39,012 nt of DNA, taken from Streptomyces ipomoeae 91-03 (GTDB lineage Bacteria > Actinomycetota > Actinomycetes > Streptomycetales > Streptomycetaceae). The stretch is from the NCBI RefSeq assembly GCF_000317595.1, contig NZ_AEJC01000492.1:1-39012 (forward strand), in the 5' to 3' direction. The number at the start of each line of letters is the position of its first letter. Position 1 is the first letter of the stretch. Shown piece by piece: positions 8,177-15,769 of the stretch. Both the position numbers and the translations under genes were made by a program. A model generated the notes under the pieces. The model made no database searches. It was not told the DNA's origin and saw nothing but the letters and a program-made list of their open reading frames with translations.

Positions 8177-10600
8177 ATGGGAACCACCGGTCTGCCCGCC
8201 AACCTCACCCAGGGCTCGCGCACCAAGGGCGGCATCGGCGAGTCCACCCTCCGCCCGGACGGCACGCTCAAGGTCACCGGCGAGTTCGCGTACTCGTCCG
8301 ACATGTGGCACGAGGACATGCTCTGGGGCCAGATCCTGCGCTCCACGGTCGCGCACGCCGAGATCGTCTCCATCGACACGAGCGAGGCACTGGCCACACC
8401 CGGTGTGTACGCCGTCATGACGTACGACGACCTGCCGACCGACGTGAGGCACTACGGCCTGGAGATCCAGGACACCCCGGTCCTCGCCCACGGCAGGGTC
8501 CGGCACCATGGCGAGCCGGTCGCGATCGTCGCCGCCGACCATCCGGAGACCGCCCGCCGCGCCGCCGCCAGGATCAGGGTGGAGTACCGCGAACTGCCGG
8601 TCATCACCGACGAGGCCTCCGCGACCGCGCCGGACGCGATCCTGCTCCACGACAACCGCACCGACCTCCCCCAGCCTCAACTTCGTTCGACCGGGGGGAC
8701 CCCCCTCAGCGGCCACGTCCCGCACCCGAACATCGTCCACCGCCAGCCCATCATCCGCGGCGACGTGGCGAGGGCCCGCGAGCGCGCCGATGTGATCGTC
8801 GAGGGCGAGTACGTCTTCGGCATGCAGGACCAGGCCTTCCTCGGCCCCGAGTCCGGACTCGCCGTACCCGCCGAGGACGGCGGCGTCGACCTCTACATCG
8901 CCACACAGTGGCTGCACGCCGACCTCCGCCAGATCGCCCCCGTCCTGGGCCTGCCCGAGGACAAGGTCCGTATGACGCTGGCGGGCGTGGGCGGTGCCTT
9001 CGGAGGCCGCGAGGACCTGTCGATGCAGATCCACGCCTGTCTGCTCGCCCTGCGCACGGGCAAACCGGTCAAGATCGTCTACAACCGTTTCGAGTCGTTC
9101 TTCGGACACGTCCACCGCCACCCCGCCAAGCTGTACTACGAGCACGGGGCGACGAAGGATGGCAAGCTCACGCACGTCAAGGCCCGGATCGTCCTGGACG
9201 GCGGCGCGTACGCCTCCTCCTCACCGGCGGTCGTCGGCAACGCCGCCTCGCTCGGCGCGGGCCCGTACGTCATCGACGACGTCGACATCGAGGCCATCGC
9301 CCTCTACACCAACAACCCGCCCTGCGGCGCCATGCGCGGCTTCGGCGCGGTCCAGGCGTGCTTCGCGTACGAGGCGCAGATGGACAAGCTGGCGGCGAGA
9401 CTGGACATGGACCCGGTGGAGTTCCGGCGGCTGAACGCCATGTCGCAGGGGAGCCTGATGCCCACCGGCCAGGTCGTCGACTCCCCGGCCCCGGTCGCCG
9501 AACTCCTGCGCCGCGTCAAGGCGATGCCCCTGCCGCCCGAGCAGCAGTGGCTGGCGGCGGGCGAGGACGCGGACGTACGGCAGCTGCCGGGCGGCCTGTC
9601 CAACACCACGCACGGCGAGGGCGTCGTACGCGGCATCGGCTACGCGGTCGGCATCAAGAACGTCGGCTTCTCCGAGGGCTTCGACGACTACTCGACGGCG
9701 CGGGTGCGCATGGAGGTCGTCGGCGGCGAGCCGGTGGCGACGGTCCACACGGCCATGGCGGAGGTCGGCCAGGGCGGCATCACCGTCCACGCGCAGATCG
9801 CCCGCACCGAACTGGGCGTCACCCAGGTGACCATCAACCCGGCGGACACCCAGGTGGGTTCGGCCGGTTCGACGTCCGCGTCCCGCCAGACGTACGTCAC
9901 CGGCGGCGCCGTGAAGAACGCGTGCGAGCTCGTCCGCGAGAAGGTCCTGGAGATGGGCCGCCGCAAGTTCGGTACGTACCACCCGGCTTGGGCGACCGCG
10001 GAACTCCTCCTGGAGGGCGGCAAGGTCGTCACGGACGCCGGCGAGGTGCTGGCGGACCTGGTCGACGTGCTCGGCGACGAGTCGGTCGACGTCACGGAGG
10101 AGTGGCGGCACCGGCCCACCGAGCCCTTCGACCCGCGCACCGGCCAGGGCTTCGGCCATGTCCAGTACTCCTTCGCCGCGCACCGGGCGGTCGTCGAGGT
10201 CGACACCGAGCTGGGCATGGTCAAGGTCGTCGAACTGGCCTGCGCCCAGGACGTCGGCAAGGCCCTCAACCCGCTGTCCGTGGTGGGCCAGATCCAGGGC
10301 GGTACGACCCAGGGTCTCGGCATCGCGGTGATGGAGGAGATCGTCGTGGACCCGAAGACCGCGAAGGTCCGCAACCCCTCCTTCACGGACTACCTCATCC
10401 CCACGATCCTCGACACCCCGACCATCCCCGTCGACCTGCTCGAACTGGCCGACGCCCACGCCCCCTACGGCCTCCGAGGCGTCGGCGAGGCCCCGACCCT
10501 GTCCTCGACGCCGGCCGTCCTCGCGGCCATCCGCAACGCGACAGGCCTGGAACTGAACAAGACCCCGGTCCGTCCGGAACACCTGACGGACACGGCGTAA
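8177..10600 (+). CDS. Xanthine dehydrogenase family, molybdopterin-binding catalytic subunit
   Basis: 807 residues, the expected size of the large subunit. The N-terminal a/b-hammerhead (residues about 30-145) is followed by the Mo-cofactor domain. Visible family signatures include GVGGAFGGRED, PPCGAMRGFGAVQ and the late GEAPT segment that holds the active-site glutamate region. It hydroxylates purines such as hypoxanthine and xanthine; the exact substrate cannot be fixed from sequence. An odd stretch of about 14 residues (PQPQLRSTGGTPLSG) near residue 165 comes from an in-frame copy of a streptomycete palindromic repeat. It is third in the operon, two bases after the Fe-S subunit. Confidence 0.92.
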   Translation: MGTTGLPANLTQGSRTKGGIGESTLRPDGTLKVTGEFAYSSDMWHEDMLWGQILRSTVAHAEIVSIDTSEALATPGVYAVMTYDDLPTDVRHYGLEIQDTPVLAHGRVRHHGEPVAIVAADHPETARRAAARIRVEYRELPVITDEASATAPDAILLHDNRTDLPQPQLRSTGGTPLSGHVPHPNIVHRQPIIRGDVARARERADVIVEGEYVFGMQDQAFLGPESGLAVPAEDGGVDLYIATQWLHADLRQIAPVLGLPEDKVRMTLAGVGGAFGGREDLSMQIHACLLALRTGKPVKIVYNRFESFFGHVHRHPAKLYYEHGATKDGKLTHVKARIVLDGGAYASSSPAVVGNAASLGAGPYVIDDVDIEAIALYTNNPPCGAMRGFGAVQACFAYEAQMDKLAARLDMDPVEFRRLNAMSQGSLMPTGQVVDSPAPVAELLRRVKAMPLPPEQQWLAAGEDADVRQLPGGLSNTTHGEGVVRGIGYAVGIKNVGFSEGFDDYSTARVRMEVVGGEPVATVHTAMAEVGQGGITVHAQIARTELGVTQVTINPADTQVGSAGSTSASRQTYVTGGAVKNACELVREKVLEMGRRKFGTYHPAWATAELLLEGGKVVTDAGEVLADLVDVLGDESVDVTEEWRHRPTEPFDPRTGQGFGHVQYSFAAHRAVVEVDTELGMVKVVELACAQDVGKALNPLSVVGQIQGGTTQGLGIAVMEEIVVDPKTAKVRNPSFTDYLIPTILDTPTIPVDLLELADAHAPYGLRGVGEAPTLSSTPAVLAAIRNATGLELNKTPVRPEHLTDTA
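8666..8708. repeat. Small palindromic repeat inside the coding sequence
   Basis: CTCCCCCAG and a GGGGGGACCCCC segment flank CCTCAACTTCGTTCGAC. This resembles short interspersed palindromic elements that I know as frequent between genes in Streptomyces. Here it sits in frame within the molybdopterin subunit. Confidence 0.6.
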
Positions 10601-10695
10601 CCGACCGGCTGCGCATGCGGTTCGCCGCCCGCACCGTGGTGCGCTGCCGCGTGCGTACCATCTGCGCAACCACCGCTTGTCGAGGAGACCGAGAG

Positions 10696-11850
10696 ATGCT
10701 GGACATCGCCGCAGAACTGCACCGGTGGGTCGAGCAGGGGCGTGACTTCGCCGTGGCCACCGTGGTGACCGTCGGCGGCAGCGCGCCCCGCCAACCCGGC
10801 GCCGCCCTCGCGGTGGATGCCGACGGCACGGCGATCGGCTCGGTCTCCGGCGGGTGTGTGGAGGGCGCCGTCTACGAGCTGTGCCGACAGACGCTGGAGG
10901 ACGGCGAGCCGGTCCTCGAACGCTTCGGCTACAGCGATGAGGACGCCTTCGCCGTCGGCCTGACCTGCGGCGGGATCATCGACATCCTCGTCACCCCGGT
11001 GCGGGTCGGCGATCCCGTCCGCCCGGTGGTCGTCGCCGCGCTCTCCGCCGCCGCGAGCGGACGGGCGGCGGCGATGGCGCGGATCGTCTCCGGCCCCGCC
11101 GATCTGCGGGGCCGGGCGCTCCTCGTCCGCCCGGACGGCTCGTACGACGGTGGCTTCGCCGCCCATCCCGAGCTGGACCGCACGGTCGCCGCCGAGGCCG
11201 GCGCCTTCCTCGACGCCGGCCGCACCGGCACCCTGGAGATCGGGGAGCGGGGCTCTCGTTGTGGAGCACCGCTCACGGTTCTGGTCGAGTCCTCCGTGCC
11301 TCCGCCCCGGATGATCGTCTTCGGCGCCATCGACTTCGCGTCGGCGCTGGTGAGGATCGGCAAGTTCCTCGGCTACCACGTGACCGTCTGCGACGCCCGC
11401 CCCGTCTTCGCGACGAAGGCCCGCTTCTCCGAGGCCGACGAGATCGTCGTCGAGTGGCCGCACAAGTACCTGGAGCGGACGTCGGTGGACGCCCGCACGG
11501 TCTTGTGCGTCCTCACCCACGACGCCAAGTTCGACGTACCGCTGCTGAAGCTGGCGCTGCGGCTCCCGGTCGCGTACGTCGGCGCCATGGGCTCCCGCCG
11601 CACCCATCTCGACCGCAACGAACGCCTCCGGCAGGTCGGCGTCACCGAGCTGGAGCTGGCCCGCCTCAGGTCCCCCATAGGCCTCGACCTCGGCGCCCGC
11701 ACGCCCGAGGAGACGGCCCTGTCCATCGCCTCCGAGATAGTCGCCGACCGGCGCGGCGGCAGCGGCGTCTCCCTGACCGGGGCGCACACGCCGATCCACC
11801 ACGACGGCACCTCCGATGTGACGGAACTGCCGAGCCTCCGCGTTTCCTGA
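10696..11850 (+). CDS. xdhC: XdhC/CoxI-family molybdenum-hydroxylase maturation factor
   Basis: 384 residues. The N-terminal XdhC/CoxI domain shows VGGSAPRQPGAALAV and the conserved SVSGGCVEGAV. The C-terminal half is the Rossmann-type XdhC domain (MIVFGAIDFASALVRIGKFLGY... shown in part), with YVGAMGSRRTH and GLDLGARTPEE. XdhC proteins bind and help sulfurate the molybdenum cofactor before insertion into xanthine dehydrogenase. The ATG at 10696 follows GAGGAGACCGAGAG. It lies 95 bases after the catalytic subunit, probably in the same transcript. The family assignment is firm; the client enzyme is inferred from the neighbours. Confidence 0.9.
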   Translation: MLDIAAELHRWVEQGRDFAVATVVTVGGSAPRQPGAALAVDADGTAIGSVSGGCVEGAVYELCRQTLEDGEPVLERFGYSDEDAFAVGLTCGGIIDILVTPVRVGDPVRPVVVAALSAAASGRAAAMARIVSGPADLRGRALLVRPDGSYDGGFAAHPELDRTVAAEAGAFLDAGRTGTLEIGERGSRCGAPLTVLVESSVPPPRMIVFGAIDFASALVRIGKFLGYHVTVCDARPVFATKARFSEADEIVVEWPHKYLERTSVDARTVLCVLTHDAKFDVPLLKLALRLPVAYVGAMGSRRTHLDRNERLRQVGVTELELARLRSPIGLDLGARTPEETALSIASEIVADRRGGSGVSLTGAHTPIHHDGTSDVTELPSLRVS

Positions 11851-11885
11851 CCTTGTGCCCTGGCCGAACCTTGTGCCTTGACCGA
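11850..11885. repeat. 18-bp tandem duplication abutting the xdhC stop codon
   Basis: ACCTTGTGCCCTGGCCGA at 11850-11867 is followed at once by a second copy with two changes at 11868-11885. The first copy begins on the last base of the stop codon. Confidence 0.65.
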
Positions 11886-11940
11886 CGGGGCGGCAGGGTT
11901 GACCGTCTGCGATACGGAACATCACATCGGGGGCGGACAG

Positions 11941-12717
11941 TTGAGCACGACGACCATGGAGCAGGGCGCGGGCGGAGGCAGGGACGAGGACCCGGACGGC
12001 CCCCACTCGGACGGGCTGGGCAATGGAGGCCCGGACAACGGCGGTCCGGACAACGGCGGTCCGGATGACGGGGGCCCGGACAGCGGCGGCCCGGACGACG
12101 ACGTGAGCGAGGCGGGAGCCGACGGTACGCGTGACCGGCGGCGGCTCTCGACAGCGGCCACCACCACGCTCGGCCTCTTCCTCCTGGCCGACGTCGTCTT
12201 CGTGTGCGGAGCGCTGGTGACCCTCTGGCCGGTGGTGCTGGCGACGGTCGAGCCCGGGGCGGACCCGGCGGCCACCGCGCGGTGGGCGCCCTTCGGGCTC
12301 GGGGACTGGGAGCTGACCGCCGACACCGCGATGCTGCTCGCGGTGGTGGTGTGCAGCGCGCTCGGCAGCTTCGTGCACGCGGCCACGTCGTTCGCGACGT
12401 ACGTCGGCAACCGGCGGCTGTACGCGAGCTGGCTGTGGTGGTACCTGCTGCGGGCCGGCATCGGAGTGGCCCTCGCCCTCCTCGTCTATCTGCTGCTGCG
12501 CGGCGGCCTGTTCGCCGGCAGCTCCGGTGCCGGGGCGACCAACCCGTACGGCTTCTCCGGCATAGCGGGGCTCTGCGGACTCTTCTCCAAACAGGCCACC
12601 GACAAGCTGCGCGAGATCTGCGACACCCTCCTCAGCACGACGGGCGACGGCGACCGCGACCGCCGCGACGGCCTGGCCACCAGCCGAAGCGGGGACCCGG
12701 ACCGGGGCCGATCCTGA
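11941..12717 (+). CDS. Membrane protein with GGPDN repeats, unknown function
   Basis: About 258 residues from a TTG at 11941; an ATG at 11956 and a TTG at 11878 are alternatives and no ribosome site settles the matter. The N-terminal 60 residues are acidic and disordered, with five tandem GGPD-type pentapeptides encoded by 15-bp DNA repeats (12023-12098). Four hydrophobic segments follow: LGLFLLADVVFVCGALVTL, a second around TAMLLAVVVCSALGSF, a third around GIGVALALLVYLLL, and a weaker one near GFSGIAGLCGLF. The charged tail is Asp/Arg-rich. I recognise no family. It follows xdhC by 90 bases and may or may not share its transcript. Confidence 0.65.
   Translation: MSTTTMEQGAGGGRDEDPDGPHSDGLGNGGPDNGGPDNGGPDDGGPDSGGPDDDVSEAGADGTRDRRRLSTAATTTLGLFLLADVVFVCGALVTLWPVVLATVEPGADPAATARWAPFGLGDWELTADTAMLLAVVVCSALGSFVHAATSFATYVGNRRLYASWLWWYLLRAGIGVALALLVYLLLRGGLFAGSSGAGATNPYGFSGIAGLCGLFSKQATDKLREICDTLLSTTGDGDRDRRDGLATSRSGDPDRGRS
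12023..12098. repeat. 15-bp coding repeats (GGPDN pentapeptides)
   Basis: About five head-to-tail 15-bp units of the type GGCGGTCCGGACAAC encode GGPDN/GGPDD/GGPDS in the disordered N-terminus of the membrane protein. Confidence 0.8.
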
Positions 12718-12733
12718 TCCGAGGCCTTGGAGG

Positions 12734-12763
12734 CCCGAGGCCCTGGATGCCCCAGGCCTCGGG
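12734..12763. terminator. Bidirectional hairpin terminator between convergent genes
   Basis: CCCGAGGCC and GGCCTCGGG form perfect 9-bp arms, with a partly paired interior. It lies just past the stop of the membrane protein gene and before the convergent methyltransferase stop. Confidence 0.6.
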
Positions 12764-12845
12764 ACCCCGCAGCCCCGAGGCCGGGGCACGAGCCGCCGAG
12801 GCCGGAGGAGCCGAGCCCCGGGCCGAGCCCCGGACACTCACGCAC

Positions 12846-13487
12846 TCACGCCGGCTTGCGCGCCAGCAAGTACCCCTGCGGGGTGTTCTCCTTGGGCCCG
12901 GCCTCCCGTTCCAGGCGAGCGGACTCGACGAAACCCGCGTCCTTCAGCAACTCGGCGATCAGGTCGGTCGGGTAGCGGTAGACGTCGAGGTCCAGATCGT
13001 GGCCGTACGCGTGCGACAGGTGGTAGGACTCCTCGCCGACCTTGAAGGCCATCTGGAGGAGGCCGCCGGGGGCGAGGACGCGGTGGAACTCGCCGAGCAG
13101 CACCGGGAGTTCGGCGGGTGGTGTGTGCACCGTCGAGTACCAGGCGACGGCACCGGCGAGCGAGCCGTCCGCCAGGTCGAGCGCGGTCATCGTGCCGACG
13201 TCGAACCGCAGCCCGGGGTGCGCCCAGCGGGCCACGGTGACCATCTCCGGGGACAGATCGATACCGAAGACATCGAGCCCGAGCGAGGCCAGATGCCCGG
13301 TGATCCGCCCCGGCCCGCACCCCAGGTCCGCGACGGGCCCGCCACCGCTGCCCAGCACCAGCTCGGCGAACACCCCCAACACCGACCGGTCGAACGGGTT
13401 CTTCGCCATCTCCTCCCGGAGCAGGAGCTCGTAGTCGGCGGCGACGGTGTCGTAGGACAGTCGGGTGGTGTGCAGGTGATCGGTCAT
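12846..13487 (-). CDS. Class I SAM-dependent methyltransferase
   Basis: 213 residues. Motif I reads VADLGCGPGRITGHLA, followed by the acidic end of strand 2 (VFGIDLSPEMV). A motif around FHRVLAPGGLLQMAF corresponds to the post-III region. This is the standard methyltransferase fold with no extra domains, and the substrate cannot be predicted. It starts at the ATG at 13487 without a strong ribosome site. The SRPBCC gene lies 52 bases upstream on the same strand, so the two may be co-transcribed. Confidence 0.87.
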   Translation of the reverse strand: MTDHLHTTRLSYDTVAADYELLLREEMAKNPFDRSVLGVFAELVLGSGGGPVADLGCGPGRITGHLASLGLDVFGIDLSPEMVTVARWAHPGLRFDVGTMTALDLADGSLAGAVAWYSTVHTPPAELPVLLGEFHRVLAPGGLLQMAFKVGEESYHLSHAYGHDLDLDVYRYPTDLIAELLKDAGFVESARLEREAGPKENTPQGYLLARKPA

Positions 13488-13539
13488 GGTCGGGGACAGT
13501 AGCCGGAGGGTCTGACAACGCCCCCGATCCCGCCGATGC

Positions 13540-14004
13540 TCAGGCCCCGGCCGGTGTCCCCGGACCCCTCAACAGCCCGTCCGTCGCCCGCCCGAACATC
13601 CGCCGGGCCAGCCACCCCAGCGGCCGGTCGAAGGCCCCCGGCAGCCATCGCACCCGCAGCTCCTCGCGCCACACCACACGACAGGCGCCGCCCTCGGAGC
13701 CGTACGGATGGACCTCGATCTCCGCCCACCCCATGACGAACGAACCGTGCTTGACGAGACGGCACCGACCCGAGCCGGTATCCTCCGGCGGCTGCCAGAC
13801 CACCACCTCCATCGGGTCGTCGAAGGAGAGGGGGCCGATGCCGCTGTGGGCCACGAACACCGTGCCCTCGGCGGTCGGCGGGGGCGTACGCACCGTGACG
13901 CGGGTCAGGGGGACCACGTCGGCGTGTCGGGGCCAGTCGGTGAGGCGGTACCAGGCCTGGTCGATGGAGAGAGGGGTGAGACGTTCGAGGGTGAAGAGGA
14001 CCAC
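13540..14004 (-). CDS. SRPBCC (START-like) family protein
   Basis: About 154 residues. It has the features of the SRPBCC helix-grip fold: an early strand, LSIDQAWYRLTDWPRHADVV (strand-helix with the W-x2-H pattern), a central b-sheet region around FDDPMEVVVWQPP, and a long C-terminal helix near LGWLARRMFGRA. Such proteins bind lipids or other hydrophobic ligands, or act as polyketide cyclases. The GTG at 14004 is the best in-frame start but has no ribosome site, so it may be leaderless. It is divergent from the DUF2278 gene. Confidence 0.75.
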   Translation of the reverse strand: MVLFTLERLTPLSIDQAWYRLTDWPRHADVVPLTRVTVRTPPPTAEGTVFVAHSGIGPLSFDDPMEVVVWQPPEDTGSGRCRLVKHGSFVMGWAEIEVHPYGSEGGACRVVWREELRVRWLPGAFDRPLGWLARRMFGRATDGLLRGPGTPAGA

Positions 14005-14121
14005 GAAGTTGATCGTAAGTGAACAATCAGGGATCTCGCGGGCGCAGCGGACGGTCGCCGCCCTACCATTCCTTCCCACAGGGGCGCGCAAGGTGGCAGC
14101 CCCACGGGGGAGTTGGTCGAC

Positions 14122-15129
14122 ATGCCGTTGAAGGCCTATGGCGTACTGATCGCGCGAGTGGTGGACACCCGTCGGGAGGGTGCCGACGACACGCCGCACT
14201 ACCAGATCCATGTGGCGGACGATCACGGTACGCAGTACCGCGTCGCGGTGAACGTGAAGTCGCAGGAGAGCCCGTCCGAGCTGATGTATCTCGTCGAGGA
14301 GGACTTCCGGCATCCCGTCACCGCCCGGCTGGCCGGGCTCGTGAGCGGCTGGAACACACTGCCGTCGGGCCCCGGCGGACCCAACCTCGACTTCGTGCGC
14401 GGCAACCTCTTCGAGCCGTCGAGGATGCGGACCCTGCCGCCGCACCTCGAAGGCCCCGACAACGACCTCGCCGACGTCCTCGACCACTACGTGCAGCGCG
14501 CGGTCGCGGACCCCACGGCCAGGCTGTACGCCTTCGGTGAGCGCTGGGGGCCCGAGGCGGGGGTGAAGGACAAGGTCTTCGGGTTCCGGCCCGGCAACGG
14601 CGTCCACGACATCCACATGAACCAGGGGAACAGCGCCAAGTTCCGCAAGGACGACGGGGTCTGGCAGGACGGTGGGCTGCTGATCCACTTCCCGGAGCAG
14701 CAGCGCTGGGTGGCCGTCTTCCTCGCCTTCCAGAGCCAGAAGTGGAAGACGGATGACGTCACCGGCCATGCCCTGCCCGGCGACAGCCCCCGTCCCGAGC
14801 CCGGCAGCCGGCCGGTGCGGATCGTCGCGGCCCTGGTCAATCCGCGTGGCGGCGCCCCCGAGCAGGAGAGCGTCACCCTCCTCAACGCCTCACCCGACCC
14901 CGTCGACCTCACCGGGTGGCGCGTCGTCGACCGCCTGGGCCACGGCGGCCCCGTCCCACCGGGTCCCCTCGCCCCCGGCGCCACCCTCCTCGTCCCCCTC
15001 ACCGACGGCGCCCAACTCGGCAACCACGGCGGCGAGATCACCCTCCTGTCCGCCGACGGCACACAGGCACACGGTGTGTCGTACACAGCGGAGGAGGCGG
15101 CCCGCGAGGGCTGGACGGTCGTGTTCTGA
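14122..15129 (+). CDS. DUF2278 family protein with C-terminal lamin-tail domain
   Basis: 335 residues. Residues about 1-215 match the DUF2278 (YukJ-like) family, seen in the opening MPLKAYGVLIARVVDTR, the GIHDIHMNQG-like segment (here GVHDIHMNQGNS) and WQDGGLLIHFP. Residues about 235-320 form a lamin-tail immunoglobulin-like domain, with LVNPRGGAPEQESVTLLN followed by DLTGWRVVD. Lamin-tail domains often accompany secreted or DNA-acting enzymes, but there is no signal peptide here and the biochemical role of DUF2278 is not known to me. The ATG at 14122 is chosen because GGGGGAG lies about 12 bases upstream; a TTG at 14113 would be too close. Confidence 0.82.
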   Translation: MPLKAYGVLIARVVDTRREGADDTPHYQIHVADDHGTQYRVAVNVKSQESPSELMYLVEEDFRHPVTARLAGLVSGWNTLPSGPGGPNLDFVRGNLFEPSRMRTLPPHLEGPDNDLADVLDHYVQRAVADPTARLYAFGERWGPEAGVKDKVFGFRPGNGVHDIHMNQGNSAKFRKDDGVWQDGGLLIHFPEQQRWVAVFLAFQSQKWKTDDVTGHALPGDSPRPEPGSRPVRIVAALVNPRGGAPEQESVTLLNASPDPVDLTGWRVVDRLGHGGPVPPGPLAPGATLLVPLTDGAQLGNHGGEITLLSADGTQAHGVSYTAEEAAREGWTVVF

Positions 15130-15206
15130 CACACCACCGCCCGCGACCATATGCGTCTGCGACAGCCGTGCCGCCGCCGGCGACCATATGCGACCGCGGG
15201 CAGTCG
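15130..15206. repeat. Duplicated CGACCATATGCG segment before the array
   Basis: CGACCATATGCG occurs twice about 34 bases apart, just after the DUF2278 stop and before the 40-bp array, as if the array began from a related duplication. Confidence 0.55.
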
Positions 15207-15690
15207 TACCGCCGGGGGTGGCGGCCGTCCCGCAGAATGCGTCACCTCTGCCGCCGGGGCGGCGGCCGTCCTGCGGTGGGCGTCACTTCTGCCGCCGGGG
15301 CGGTGGCTGTCCCGGCAGGGTGCCCCCCTGCTGCCGAAGCGGTGCCCATCCTGCAGAGTTCGGCGCCCTGCCCGCCGGGGTGGCGGCCGTCCTGCGGTGG
15401 TCGTCACCTCTGCCGCCGAGGTGGCGCCCGTTCCGCAGGGCGCGGCCCCCTGTCACCAGCACGGCGCCCGTCCCACAGCGCGCGGCATCCTGCTGCCGAA
15501 GCGGTGCCCGTCCTGCAGAGTGCGGCGCCCTGCCCGCCGGGGTGGCGGCCGTCCCGCGGTGGGCGTCACCTCTGCTGCCGGGGTGGCGGCCGTTCCGCAG
15601 GTTGCGGCACCCTGCCGCTGGCACGGTGCCCATCCTCAGTGAGCATCACCCCTGCCGCCGGGCGCCGCAGCTTCGCCCCACGGTCACCCG
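15207..15690. repeat. Degenerate ~40-bp tandem repeat array with four-unit higher-order repeat
   Basis: Units begin with CTG at about 15248, 15289, 15328, 15368, 15410, 15450, 15490, 15530, 15572, 15612 and 15652, a spacing of 39-42 bp, with a related unit before them. A typical unit starts CTGCCGCCGGGGYGGCGGCC, and many can fold as a GCCGCC/GGCGGC hairpin. A four-unit block is duplicated: 15328-15439 is nearly identical to 15490-15601, 162 bp later. The array fills the gap between the DUF2278 gene and the P450 gene and has no credible gene. Units are contiguous without spacers, so it is not a CRISPR array. Confidence 0.85.
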
Positions 15691-15769
15691 CCGTACGTCT
15701 ATCGCCCGGCGCCCCCGTACGGCACCATGAGCCCGACCAAACCCCGCCCCTCGGCCGGAAGGTGCCCCC

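Noticed and set aside
10465..12837. A 790-codon minus-strand open frame
   Set aside because: Antisense to xdhC and the membrane protein gene; open only because of high GC bias.
15283..15633. 116-codon minus-strand frame across the repeat array
   Set aside because: Its sequence is only the translated repeat, without a ribosome site or recognisable domain. I leave it as non-coding but note the 162-bp in-phase period.
15207..15690. Possible CRISPR array
   Set aside because: Units are contiguous and degenerate with no unique spacers, and no cas genes are present.
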